From: Dactylellina haptotyla | Taxonomy: Eukaryota > Ascomycota > Orbiliomycetes > Orbiliales > Orbiliaceae | DNA: 64,000 nucleotides | Assembly: GCA_031310005.1 (NCBI GenBank) | Contig: CM062386.1 | Span: 1,736,001-1,800,000, forward strand | Direction of reading: 5' to 3' | In this document: piece by piece, positions 24,883-36,001 of the stretch | How positions within the stretch are numbered: the first letter of the stretch is position 1 | Layout of the letters: the number at the start of each line of letters is the position of its first letter | Made by a program: the position numbers and the translations under genes | The notes under the pieces: generated by a model | What the model was told of the DNA's origin: nothing | The model's database searches: none | What the model saw: the letters and a program-made list of their open reading frames with translations, nothing else

Positions 24883-25798
24883 GGTGTGTACATGAATATA
24901 GGTACTACTAGGTATACTTCTTTTAAATTTTGTTTCTAATTAAAATATTTAGAGTATAAGTTGTGAAATTCTTATCGGCGAGGTGTATAGACAGAGTGTG
25001 GGGATAGGTCATTGGATACCGCATAAGTGAGAAAATTACAAAAAAATGTAAGACTCTAGATCCGTTGACCGTCCCAGAGAGCAGTTCAATCTAATAGCAA
25101 TATTGGCCTACATTCCCCAGTCCAGTATCCCTTCTTATAGGCAGTAAAGGGACATTTAGCGGTTATTCAGCTGATAAGAGGTAGGGCTCAACTTCAGGCA
25201 ACATTTGCAATTCCTATCGGCTAGTTGAATTTTTAAGCTAGCCTGAACAGCAATGTACCCACCCGGAAAACCTCTTGGAAGGTACAAATAGGTCTCCTGG
25301 TACATACTGCTACTTAGTATACGCTAAGAGCTCGAGGAATTATTTTCGGCGGTGTTATCGATCTTTCTCTTGATTGGTTCTGGTGATGGACGATTCCCTA
25401 GTCGCAATATCCTCACGGGCAAGCGTACTCTGGAATACCTCACCGGATTGTAACATTGAGCGTACTATTCGCTAGTTCAAAGTTCTGGCTTGTCTAAATT
25501 GTTTAATATAAATCCAAGTCTGAGAATTCAATTTTACGCCAATACTTCTATATATATTATCCCAAAAAAAGCGAGAGAAAAGAAAAAAACAGTCGCAAAA
25601 GAGAAGAACGTCAGTGGTCGAAACCTCAGGAAAATATGCGAGCGGCCAAGCCGCGTTGCATGTGGTGTTTTTGCAGCGCTGCCTTTTTGGGCTGCAAGGG
25701 ACCGCCGCTTTGAGCTGAGCTGCGGAACTCTCCCCAACCGATTTCGCAAGTTCCGTCAAGCTTGAAGGCTCTCGAAAGTACAACCACGGATTGCTATC
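24883..25798. other. Divergent promoter region
   Basis: It separates the RBR ligase (minus strand) from the cytidylyltransferase (plus strand). Short overlapping open frames at 25472-25783 are not supported. Both promoters should lie here. Confidence 0.55.
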
Positions 25799-27093
25799 AT
25801 GTCCGACATGCCTGATACTCCGGCTGTGCCGCTATCTGACGACCGGATCTGGGTCGACGGATGCTTCGATTTCAGCCATCATGGTAAGCTAACATCCGCA
25901 ATATGTATCCCCGCTATGCCTAGCTGACCTTTTTGTTGAATAGGACACGCCGGAGCTATGCTCCAAGCGAAGCAGCTCGGAAAGTTCCTCGCGGTGGGTA
26001 TCCACTCCGATGAGGATATCACGGCGAATAAGGGCCCAACTGTCATGAACCTGCAAGAACGGTACGATTACATTTTAAATTACAAGCTCCTCACTGTTTC
26101 TATTGTAGGCAATGTCACTAATATGCTTAATTTAGTGTCTCTGCTGTCGACGCTTGCAAGTGGGCCGACCTCTCCGTACCGTACGCTCCATATGTCACCC
26201 AAATCCCATGGTTGAACCACTTTGGCTGCAAATACGTCGTTCACGGCGACGATGTCACCACCGATGCTGACGGGAACGACTGCTACCGCCTGGTCAAAGC
26301 CGAGGACCGTTTCAAAATCGTAAAACGTACTCCGGGAATCTCTACGACTGACCTAGTGGGGCGTATGCTGTTATGTACGAAGCAACATCATATCAAAAAC
26401 CTCACTGCCGTCATAAAGAACGACACGGACACTATGCGTCGGTTCGAAATGTATGCCACCGACAGCACGGGCTTGGCACCCGGCAGCAATATCTGGACAT
26501 ACTCTCCTTCCGAATCCTCCATCTGGGATCTCGTCGCCGGTATCGACCCGGCCCCAGAACAACGCATAGTCTACGTCGACGGCGGCTTCGATCTATTCTC
26601 GTCTGGACAAATTGAGTTTCTGCGGTTGGTGGTGGAAACCGAAAAGAAGAACAATCCGTTCTTGCCCCCGCCGTATGTCGTCGCGGGAATCCACGACGAC
26701 CACACGATAAACAAGCAAAAGGGATTGAATTATCCAATCATGAACTCTCTTGAGCGTTCCTTGTGCGTTCTCCAGTGCCGATACGTCAGCGCCATAATCT
26801 TAGATGCCCCGTTCGAGCCCACGAAGGCGTTTTTAGAAACCGTGGCTTCCGGTATCGGATCGAAGGTCGAAGCGGTCTATCACGGTCCTACAGCATTCAT
26901 GCCATCAGAAGGTGATCCGTATGCTGATGCGAAGGAGATGGGGATCTTCGTCCAGGTTGAGAAGCACGATTTCTCGGACGTAAACGCGGGAACGATCGTG
27001 GATAGGATTGTAGCTGCGCGTGAGAGGTTTGAAGAAAGACAAAAGAAGAAGGGCGTGAAGGCCGGTTTCGAAGACCATATGACACACGTTTAG
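25799..27093 (+). CDS. ECT1: Ethanolamine-phosphate cytidylyltransferase
   Basis: Three exons, 25799-25883, 25944-26061 and 26136-27093; 386 residues, close to the 389 of the human enzyme. It makes CDP-ethanolamine from CTP and phosphoethanolamine, the rate-limiting step of the Kennedy route to phosphatidylethanolamine. The first cytidylyltransferase domain has VDGCFDFSHHGHAG, with the catalytic HxGH at residues 27-30, and RTPGISTTDLVGRML. The second domain has VDGGFDLFSSGQIEFL, where HxGH would be residues 223-226. Here it reads SSGQ, so both His are missing and the second site may be inactive or structural. The introns are 60 and 74 nt. Confidence 0.93.
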
Positions 27094-27469
27094 ATAGATA
27101 GACGTTTTTCTCCATTTAGATCCGCGAAACCAATAGTACTGCATGGGGCACGGCACTTTGAGTACGCATATGCCAAGTAATGATAATAATATCCCATTTC
27201 AAAAGTTCAGGATTAAATACAATATAACAAAGGGATTACATTCCTTTCGATAGCGATAGTCCGATAACTTTTTGGGTGTAGTTCTCACATCCGCGTGTTC
27301 GTTCGGAGGCCTTTGGAGTGCTTACGACCGCTTTTGCTGCTGCCTTCGCCAACTGACGCGGTGACTGTGCACCGGCCTAAGCGTTGACATATAAGACCAA
27401 GCAAACGCCGGATCCTCGTACTTTATCCAGCGAAAACCAAGCATACAGCATTGAAAGAGCCCTTTAAAG
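27094..27469. other. Short intergenic region
   Basis: 3' flank of the cytidylyltransferase gene and promoter of the following F-box/ankyrin-like gene. No other feature seen. Confidence 0.6.
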
Positions 27470-29220
27470 ATGGAAAAACTGGAATCTCTGACCATATCCG
27501 ACGCTCCTACAAGCATAAACGACTTGCCAGTCGAGATCCTTCGGAGCATCATCGACCAGGTTGTGCTATCGACCGGCTTCTACGCTGCCCTCGAACTGCG
27601 GCGGGTCAACAGTAAGTCATCCGGCAACACAACGCACAATCTCCAACGGGGTCTGTTCTGACAAATGGGTATGCATATACAGAGCTCTTCGATGTGATAA
27701 CCCTCGACTCCGTCCTCGATACTTCTCAGGACGACCATAAAGATGCCAGTTATCTAGACATCAGCGACGACCTGGCATTCACCGCCCTCCACCGCCGCGT
27801 GACAGATTCCGCCACCCGTTCCCCAGCACTAGTATCGACAATCCGCACACTCTCCGAAAAGATCTACGATTATGATCCAAGCATGCAATTAAATAATATA
27901 CAGGAATGCCTCTGCTGGACTGCGATTATCCAAAACTCTGCAACCGGAATATTCAACTGGCGGAAGGGGGAATACACTACTAGCGTCAACGCCAAACACA
28001 AAGCCCTGCAGAAGGGAATCACTCAGATAGAGGCGGATGGATACGACGGTGACGTGTTGGACTGGTACATCTGTCTGATCCACACTTTCTTCTATGACTT
28101 TGAAAGCTTAAAGGAGGTCTACGAATTTATGGTCAAACGAGGCGATAAAGGCAAGTACGGAGGTAAACCGTTCGACTATCAGAATCCAGTGTTCATGTCC
28201 ATCCCACTTGCTGCGGTGCGGTTCGCCACCCCTGAAATAGCGATATGGTGTTATAAGAATAGCACCATAGCGGCTACAATCGGGCAGGAGAGGGAGGATT
28301 TCCTGAGGATTGCCTGTTCGTTCGGACGCACCGAGATCATCAAGTATCTGGCGGAAGAAAGTAAGGATCTCAACGACACCGAAACAGAATTGAGCTTTGG
28401 GGAGTGTCCGAGGTGGGCGACGAGCGCCGACCAGCTTGAGCTGGTGAAGGTGTTGCTCGTCGAATGCGAAGAGTATTTGTTCAAGAATGTGGCGAGAGAA
28501 GTACAGTGGGTCTTTCTGACTGCGTGTACACACGGTAACCTGGGGATTGCGAAGTGGTGTGTTGAGAAGAAAGGGTTCTCGCCGGAGAGTGGGCTTAAGA
28601 CTCAGGGGTTACGGTTTAATCGGCCCTTGTGTCAAGCCACGCAGAGCGGGAATGTGGAGCTGGTAAGATGGTTGATTGAGGAGTGTCAACTGGGGTCGCC
28701 GGATCAATTGCAGATTTCGTTCGAATGGGCGATGAAGTATGCTGGTGTGGATATGGTGGAGTTGTATTTCGAGAAGGGCTTACCCGTGGATATAGAAGGC
28801 AGGGAATGGGTGGGAGGTCCTATCATTGAGGCCACTTTTGCTGCCGCGGCTACGAACAGACCGGAACATCTGAAATATGCTTTAAAGCACGGCGTGTACT
28901 TGACGGGAGGGGATGAGCATACTGTTGTGGCTAAAGCGGCGAGCGGCGGGGCGGTTAAGAGTCTAAGAGTTATAGAGGAGCGCTTTGGAGAGGAGTGTTG
29001 GGAATATGTAACAAAAATGGAAATGCGTAACGCTATAGACGGGAAAGATGGACGGGCGGTGGAAACATTGCAAGCTGTGGGGATTAAGGTGCCGGAAGGG
29101 TGGAACGAACGCGAGATGCTAAAGTGGGATACTTCAGCTCACATTGTCCCGACATTCAACTGGAGTCGGAAGAAGTGGGGATATTGGCCATACCGATGGA
29201 CCTACTCCACAAATTTCTGA
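27470..29220 (+). CDS. F-box-like protein with ankyrin-like repeats
   Basis: Two exons, 27470-27611 and 27683-29220, with a 71-nt intron (GTAAGT, ATACAG); 559 residues. Residues 16-47 (INDLPVEILRSIIDQVV ... LRRVN) look like an F-box. The rest contains degenerate ankyrin-type units, for example ACSFGRTEIIKYLAEE, ACTHGNLGIAKWCVE and ATQSGNVELVRWLIEE. F-box proteins of this layout can link substrates to SCF ubiquitin ligases, which is a family-level inference. The neighbouring RBR ligase is suggestive but not evidence of joint function. Confidence 0.8.
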
Positions 29221-29541
29221 TGCATTTTGGAGGGAAGAATTTTAGGGATTTCATTACTTCCGTATTAGGGAGATTTCAGCGTACATCATTAGAATTACAA
29301 TTTGATTGCTCAAAAAGTATCTCTCAAGCCTATTTATCACGATCCTTCCTAATTAATCTTGCTTTGAATGCTGGCAGAGACTCACATACGATTGAATTTG
29401 CAATATCACAGCTATGAGCATTGGTGGATATCATATTTTTGAAAGGACATTAAATATATTTGCATTAATCATACTAGTAGCAAAAAACAGCAGCATCTTA
29501 AATATTAATTTTAACTAATCGTTTCTTCATAAGTTATTATT
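29221..29541. other. Intergenic between convergent genes
   Basis: AT-rich; holds both 3' ends. No gene seen. Confidence 0.6.
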
Positions 29542-30894
29542 CTAAGCTTCGTCCTTTGGAGGAGACATGTCGGAAACTGGCATAGTGGAGTTCTTTCCAA
29601 TAGTAACCTTCACGGTAGGAGGGACGGAAGCATCCTCGAGCTTGGGCTGGTTTCCAGCGAAGAGCTCCCTGTAGGCATTGTCGAGCTTTGCGGCAACCTC
29701 GGTGTTAAGTGGCTGGTTACCCTCACCACCAACCTGGAGCTCGAGTGCCCGGAGCTTGTCAAAGGTAGCTATATCGACACCGCTGACGAAGTCTTGGAGC
29801 TTAGCTGGGGCCTTCTGTCCCTTCATGGTGGCCAAGATCTCCTTCTTGAGAGCAGCGCCGTCCGCTGGGAATCCGGGCATGTCACCACCGGGCTCATTTG
29901 GGTTTGCGACAACGTCGGGAACGCGTTCCTCTTCGGTGTCCTCCTTCTTGGCCTTATCGGAGTCTGGCTTTGAGGTAGCCGAAGCAGAAGCTGACGAAGA
30001 AGAACTCTCGGAAGTCTCTGTGGGCTTGGAATCCGCCGACGAAGTCGAGGAAGCATCCTCCTTGCTACCTTGCTCTTCTTCAAGTTGGCGACGGTAAAGA
30101 TGGTAGATATCTTGCCCGAAGATTGCGGTTTCACCATCCTGAGACTCCTGAGCGGTAACGGCACCAGCTGCTGGAGCAGTACCGGCGGCTGGGACGGTAC
30201 CGGCAGCTGGGACAGTACCCGCAGCTGGAACAGTACCTGCAGCTGGAACAGTACCGGCGGCTGGCGCAGTGGCAGCGACACCTGGTTGTAGGCCTTCTGC
30301 GGGAACACCATTCTTACCAGGCTCGTAGACACCCGGAATGGTTGGGATTTTACCACTCTTCAAGACTTCAATGATGGGTCCGAGCTGGTCGACTGGCAAC
30401 TTGACGATAGCGTCGAAAAGGGTATCGGGTGCAGCCGAGATCATGGCCATGGTGTTCGCTGGGAGGCCAACGTTCTGCAAGAAAGAAACAACTAATTGTT
30501 TTGGGGTGATGCCGTCGATTGGAGGAATGTGACCGGCCTTGAGCTGGTCGACGACCGCCTTGAGCTGATCCTTTGGAAGCTTCATAATCTTACCGAGGAT
30601 CTCATCAGGAGCGGTCTTGATCAGCTCGATGATGATATCGGGGGCTTGATTAACCTTCAAATAGTTGGCAACAATGTCTTTCAATCCCTCGCTATCACGG
30701 CGTCTCAAGATGTCGGCGTAGACGGCGTGTTCAGTCATCTGCCTGCTGGCGTACCAACCAAAACCACGGGTCTCCAGTTTGACATTGCTGGCGACAAGGT
30801 CGGCTTTGGTGGCACGTCGGGAATTGCGCTCAAGAGGGGCACCGGCGACGGTGAAAGCAAGGACAGCAGTTAAAAGGATAGCAGTAATCTTCAT
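29542..30894 (-). CDS. Secreted repeat protein with internal duplication
   Basis: Single exon, 450 residues. A signal peptide (MKITAILLTAVLAFTVAGA) is followed by several dibasic or Arg-rich sites (NSRRATK, ILRRRD). Two homologous units of about 60 residues follow, each with an APD..L...I.KLP.DQL......LK.G.IP.I.G pattern. Next is a minisatellite-encoded Pro-Ala-Ala-Gly-Thr-Val array, then a Ser/Thr/Glu-rich acidic linker and a C-terminal region (FVSGVDIATFDKLRALE). No enzyme domain is seen. It looks like a secreted or wall-associated protein; an effector role is possible but unproven. Confidence 0.8.
   Translation of the reverse strand: MKITAILLTAVLAFTVAGAPLERNSRRATKADLVASNVKLETRGFGWYASRQMTEHAVYADILRRRDSEGLKDIVANYLKVNQAPDIIIELIKTAPDEILGKIMKLPKDQLKAVVDQLKAGHIPPIDGITPKQLVVSFLQNVGLPANTMAMISAAPDTLFDAIVKLPVDQLGPIIEVLKSGKIPTIPGVYEPGKNGVPAEGLQPGVAATAPAAGTVPAAGTVPAAGTVPAAGTVPAAGTAPAAGAVTAQESQDGETAIFGQDIYHLYRRQLEEEQGSKEDASSTSSADSKPTETSESSSSSASASATSKPDSDKAKKEDTEEERVPDVVANPNEPGGDMPGFPADGAALKKEILATMKGQKAPAKLQDFVSGVDIATFDKLRALELQVGGEGNQPLNTEVAAKLDNAYRELFAGNQPKLEDASVPPTVKVTIGKNSTMPVSDMSPPKDEA
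30161..30268 (+). repeat. 18-bp minisatellite (six units) inside the secreted repeat protein gene
   Basis: Six 18-bp units of the form GTACCGGCAGCTGGGACA, in frame, encode the Ala/Pro/Gly/Thr/Val hexapeptide array. Units differ by a few bases, mainly at third positions. Such coding minisatellites often vary in copy number between strains. Confidence 0.9.
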
Positions 30895-33058
30895 TTTGAT
30901 CGATTGTCGGAGTTGTTAAAAATTATAACAAAAATAATAATAAAAAGATGCTGGAAATTGCACAGTAGGAAATAAATGCAAAATTATAGATAATGAACTA
31001 GTGGTAAAGGAACCTGCCTAAGAATCAACCTGCCAGAGGTGATATAAGAATTGAAGGTTAGTGGGGGGGGAGTGTTTGGATGCTAGAGATATCCAAGAGG
31101 AGAGTTGATCGATGATGGAGAAAAAAAAGAGTTGTTCGATTTGTAGGGACCTGTCAGTTATATAGGCCGGATCCTCTACGGGTGCACTATTTTGATTCGT
31201 TTTAGCTCCATGACATGCAGTCTGACTATGACCTGTTTGATCGAACTCCCGCATCGTATTCTGCAAGTGTCTGATTGTGGAACCGTGGAGAGACGGAAAC
31301 ATGCCTGGTGTTGTGTGGCATTTGTGTTGAATGCCGTTACGCCCTGACCTCTTGCGAAACTAACCGAGCAGGAGGGCGTGCCTGCAGACAACGGGCGCCG
31401 TATCGGAATGCCGCATTATGAGGCCCTAGACACGCTAATCCGCCACCAAGTCCCAATGAGTCTAGAACTTGCCGAAGAGGAACGAGTAGCGTATGGAAGA
31501 ATGGCACCGAACAGTCTTAGGCACCTGGATTACGGGGTTTTGTAAATATATGAGTGCTAGATGGCGGTGCAAAGCTCAAACGGGCCCTATGTTCTCCTTG
31601 AGAGCTCGCACACCAGCCTTATACGAGCTAGGGAGCAATATCACATCATTGTTCTATAGGGTAAACTTGCTGTTCATAGTGGCATCCACTAGGCTGTGTG
31701 GACTAGCGGTCGCCCATGGTCCGATAAGGCCGTGCATTCCCTTATTGCAGCATGCTAACGCGGTCTTAAAGCTTAGGATGCAATACGTCCCAACCCAACA
31801 GATGGGAGAAACGAAAATAAAACCCATGATTTTAACCCGATTCTCATTTTTGAACAGTGATGTTTTGAAACAAGGTTCTTTTGCTTGAGTGCGCTTTGCA
31901 AGCTTTTGGCTTTGGCGCTTATTAAGATGCAACGAGGATTGCTGGTTTATATCTTGTATAATCTCGATGAAAATTTTTTGTATACATCCTAGTATTTTAG
32001 AATCATCTGGATACTTCATTCGATATGCGGAATTAAGGTGGGTCCGTTCCTAAATTGAATGCCGTTTGACTTCGGGGATTCAACAAACATAGCTGGTCTA
32101 AATACTCACTAAAAGCAACTAGATAGGATCGGGAGGTAAAAAGATAGTAAAAGATAGGCAATAGCCTAGTAAAGGAAGGTCATTATAGGCATGCGTAAGT
32201 GACAGATACATTGGACACATTCTTCTAGCCTCGATACCAGACATTCTTCAATACGTACCCATCCTGTAATGTCCAATACCTTTTCCAACGAAACCTCGAC
32301 TTCTCGATCAAGATGCTATATACTTGGGGTTTGGACCCCGGTCACTTTCAACGGATTAGCTAACTATGGATCAATTGCCAAGGCTCCATCATAATCTGTT
32401 TGTATTTTCTAGATGTAACCGGAACTGTTCAAAAATGAATCCGAGTGGTACGTTGAGAGTCACATAATTCATATGCAGGCAACACAAGCTGTTAGCAAAA
32501 TCGACGATAGGCCATGAATCGCAACCTGTATCATCTAGGTGCTAATAAGGTATCACTATGGCGGAAAAATTGGGAAATACTCTGTTAGGAAAGCAAACTT
32601 CTGTTCAGAGAGTGTATTAAAAGGAATAGACACGACAGCTTTGGTGACGTCCTGCTTGGCAGAAGAAACAAAAATCATACGTGCTGCAGCGGACCGTTTT
32701 GAATATTATTGGTATGGTGCAAGAAATTCCGAAACGCCGATAATCTTTTCTGGGAACGGGAAATACCTAGGTAGGAAATACCGCTATTTTTACTTTACGG
32801 TTAGATAGCTTACGGTTAGATAACCCCCCATCTTGCGTTAGAAATGTAGAAACAAAGTATGAAGGCTGTTTCACGTCACGCTGATACACCTGACCGGAAA
32901 ACTATCGATCCGGCACGCCCCAGCCCCCGAGTATTGTGGCAGAGCAATTCGTAGCTGGTACCTTCACGTGTAATATTTTATTAACTATTTTATTCCGATA
33001 TATACAACCGTATTACTCTAGCTAGAGAGATTGCTTGGATAAACATTCTGCTTGGTAA
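30895..33058. other. Gene-poor region
   Basis: No supported gene. An open frame at about 31344-31546 on the plus strand with an internal ATG (31409) has protein-like composition but is only 45-66 codons. A 131-codon ATG frame at 31493-31888 overlaps it and lacks recognisable content. A 13-nt direct repeat (TTACGGTTAGATA) occurs twice near 32797-32824. The DNA is AT-rich, with short phase changes that could reflect a decayed element. Confidence 0.45.
31158..31164 (-). promoter_or_regulatory. Candidate TATA box of the secreted repeat protein gene
   Basis: TATATAA on the minus strand about 265 bases upstream of the start codon at 30894. Function inferred. Confidence 0.3.
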
Positions 33059-33691
33059 TCAATCTCTAATAACTCCATCAGGGACAAATAATACAACCAC
33101 AATACATCCTTCAGGTGCCATAGAGTCCCAGAATGCATATAATCTCCCACTCGTCGCGGAGTCTACAACCGCACAGAACTGCGCCGAGGCTGTACCCACA
33201 GGAATCCGCCGAGTATCCCATACTAGTATCTTCTGTACCCCATTGTCGTATAATGAGAAAGTAGTTGAAGCGTCTGCGATACCAGCAGTTCCGACCCTAA
33301 TGGGCGAATATCCGAGTATGAACTCGGGTCTGGTGGTAAACCACTGCTCGCTACCTGCATTTGTGGTTATTTGGCCAGTTTGTAACGAGAATGCGGAGGC
33401 GTCGAGTTGTTCAGTAGAAAACGTCAAGAAGCCGTCGGTAACCGTGACATATGCTTTTGGTTTTAATTTTAGAGATCTGTCTGTAGGGGTTTGCTTGACC
33501 GCGGGAAGAAAGTCGAGGGCGAGGAAGAAGCTAGGGTTGATTGCAGGATTGTCTGCATGTCTGATAGCCGTGATACTGGAAGACTTCACACTTTTTACGT
33601 CTGGTATGCTGATATGAGGCAAGGCCAAACATAAATAAGAAAATATCACTACCGCCAAGGGTAGGTGGATTGATATGCTGAATTGTGCCAT
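33059..33691 (-). CDS. Small secreted protein of unknown function
   Basis: Single exon, 210 residues. Signal peptide of about 24 residues (SIHLPLAVVIFSYLCLALP core). The mature protein has only two Cys near the C-terminus (AQFCAVV and APEGC), which could form one disulfide. It is rich in beta-prone stretches such as KAYVTVTDGFLTF and YDNGVQKILVWD. No domain recognised. It stands alone between AT-rich spacers and two other minus-strand secreted protein genes. An extracellular protein is likely; nothing more can be said. Confidence 0.7.
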   Translation of the reverse strand: MAQFSISIHLPLAVVIFSYLCLALPHISIPDVKSVKSSSITAIRHADNPAINPSFFLALDFLPAVKQTPTDRSLKLKPKAYVTVTDGFLTFSTEQLDASAFSLQTGQITTNAGSEQWFTTRPEFILGYSPIRVGTAGIADASTTFSLYDNGVQKILVWDTRRIPVGTASAQFCAVVDSATSGRLYAFWDSMAPEGCIVVVLFVPDGVIRD

Positions 33692-34239
33692 GGCGTCTCA
33701 ATAACGTGATCTTTGAAGGATGGCAAAACTCTAGCTGAGGAGAGATCGATGCGTAAAAAGTATCTTTGAAATACGTCCTTTTGGAAATAGGGTCTTTTGA
33801 AGATTTTATAGAAACTTTAATAATTCTGCGAGACCGATCGACGAGCTGCTTTCGGTAAGGAATGCACATGCAACGACGACGCATTTGTCACTAACATTTG
33901 TGTTGCACATTCCTTCATTTCGCAATAGAAGCGGAAGATATTAAATGGAAGAAATATGTGAAAAACAAAGCCATTATTCTTTTTAACGAGCCTTGGAGCT
34001 GGTAATACTGGAGGAAAATAGTACACGAAAGAAGCGTCATACACCCAGCAAGCATTGGAGCTCTAAGCAGCATCTGAATGAAACCTTGGTAGGTAGCGAG
34101 AAAAATGGGATACCTATACATCAAGGAATGTAGGGGAAATAAAAGCCCCGATAGGAAACCCTTGTTTCAGCCTTTATGAAAGTCGCTTAGCGTTTGATTT
34201 CGTTCGCTAATATTGTCGTCGGCGGTGGATCCTAGACGT
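33692..34239. other. Intergenic
   Basis: Promoter of the small secreted protein gene and 3' flank of the chitin deacetylase gene. AT-rich, with no supported gene. Confidence 0.6.
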
Positions 34240-35581
34240 TTAAACTTTTCGATACCAATGAGATGACCCATCTCCTAAGCATTCACCCACGGTAGCAGCT
34301 TTCGAAACGGGAACGAATAAGTAAGAAATCATATTTAGATCCAAAAGTGCTTACTGGACCTACTTTTAAAGCCATTCTCTTTGATTGCTTTGAGCATTGC
34401 AACTGTTAAATTTGAAACCGTGAGTGGATGGATATCATGAGCGATTGATAAAAGACTCTCTGTTCTAGGATTAGCAGCCTCTATAAACTGAGTGGCGATG
34501 GCGACTGAGTCGTGGATCTGATCCGGGAGGACATGGTTATAGTCATCAGTATCGAGATCGAAATATATGACATGATACCCAAGAGCTTTCATAGTGGCGA
34601 GACAGGAGCCATAGCAATTGGAATACGGCGGGCGCATATAGGTTGGAATAAAGCCTAGAATCTTAGAGAGAGCAAGTTCGAGACGATACATCTCGTCTCT
34701 GCGATCGATTTCAGAAAGCGATTGAAGATCCGGGTGTGTCCATCTGTTATCAATCAGTGAGAGAATAGTTGGAAGGGGCGGAAATTATCCAAGCCTTACG
34801 AATGTGCAGCGATTTGGTGCCCTTCGCGATACATTCGGCGTATGACATTTGCCCAAGGTAGGGATTCGTCGTCTATAGCTCCTTTTGCAAGGTTCGAACC
34901 GCTATGCACATAGGTTAATAACTTGAATATCTGCTCAGGGCGTACTGGTATCCGCTATGGAGCGTACGTTATGAAGAATGTAGCTTTAGCTTTTGCTGCT
35001 TTTAGAATATCCAAGAGTTCGGTCGTGTACTCGTATGGGCCATCATCAAAAGTTAAGGCAATCTGGCCGGTAGTGCGGCATTGAAATATCGCTTCGCCGT
35101 AAGGGACGTTCCCCAGATAATATCTCCTGAGGTTAATCAACTTCGTGTAATCTTTATCGGCTAAACTGGTGCACTTCTGATGAGTTGGAGTATCAGCTAT
35201 CAGCACTGGCAAATACACAGTTCGTTTCGAAGGACAATACTCCAAATGCCGGCTGACAGCCACTGTCTAAATCATTTACTTGTAAGTTCGAATCTGTTGC
35301 AAAGCTTACAGAATGAGGGACGAGTACTCACTAAGCAGACAATGATTCTCACTCTTACCACACCAACCAAATTGACTGCAACAAGGATCAACAGAGTTTT
35401 GAGAACGATCACAAAAATAATTAGTCTTTCCGCCGCATGTACCGTCAGGAGAAGGAATGGCAGCACGAATGTGAAGGAAAAGATCCAGATGGTGTCGAGG
35501 GCTTCCGAGGCCTCCATAGCGATGAGCTGAAGTGCAGGACAGGAAGAGGAGGACGAAGTAGAGGGTAAGACAGAAACACAT
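34240..35581 (-). CDS. Secreted chitin deacetylase with N-terminal CBM18 (CE4 family)
   Basis: Six exons: 35581-35332, 35266-35241, 35176-34968, 34901-34800, 34743-34364 and 34298-34240; introns 56-66 nt; 341 residues. Signal peptide residues 1-19. A hevein-type chitin-binding domain spans Cys49 to Cys94; its last part, GCQPAFGKC, is formed by a 26-nt microexon. The NodB deacetylase domain has all five motifs: TFDDGP (Asp136/137), HSWTHP (His195, His199), RPPYSNC, a DTDDY motif and LLSIAHD. It removes acetyl groups from chitin to give chitosan in the wall or outside the cell, which can hide chitin from plant receptors. The last exon encodes the family's terminal VGECLGD. The start is the ATG that opens the signal peptide. 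Confidence 0.88.
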
Positions 35582-36001
35582 GATGAGAGTTGAAATAGGA
35601 AATGATAAGGTTATTTGGAGTTTGCAATGAGCTGCAGCTAGGTGAGTGCTAACATCTGCTAGGTGATGATATCGTCGAATTCTGCTGGGACGCATCTCGA
35701 CCAATATATTAGAGCCCTTCCATTTGAAAGAGCTCCAACGCAATCTGGGGAAGTGTGGTGGGTTTTGCGTTGTGCTCTTGTGTAACTGCCGAAAGCGTCC
35801 AAGCTACTTCAACGTCGACAGATCCTCGTGTACCATCTGACCCTCCTACTCCCATTTGTAATCATCAAGGATCGGACTATAAAGTTGGAACAAAGCTATA
35901 TAAACCTTGAACCTCGCCGCAATCAAGGTCAATCCGTACCTCCACACATCACAATCCCACCGACAACCGTATTCAGAGAACTTCAACCTTCAATTACCAA
36001 G
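35582..36001. other. Divergent promoter region
   Basis: It lies between the chitin deacetylase (minus strand) and the kinase-like gene (plus strand). A TATA motif for the latter is listed separately. Confidence 0.6.
35878..35884 (+). promoter_or_regulatory. Candidate TATA box of the diacylglycerol-kinase-like gene
   Basis: TATAAAG about 120 bases upstream of the start codon at 36002. Confidence 0.4.

Noticed and set aside
34955-35263. Continuous frame through exons 2-3 of the chitin deacetylase
   Set aside because: It destroys the conserved end of the chitin-binding domain; the microexon model restores GCQPAFGKC and keeps phase throughout.
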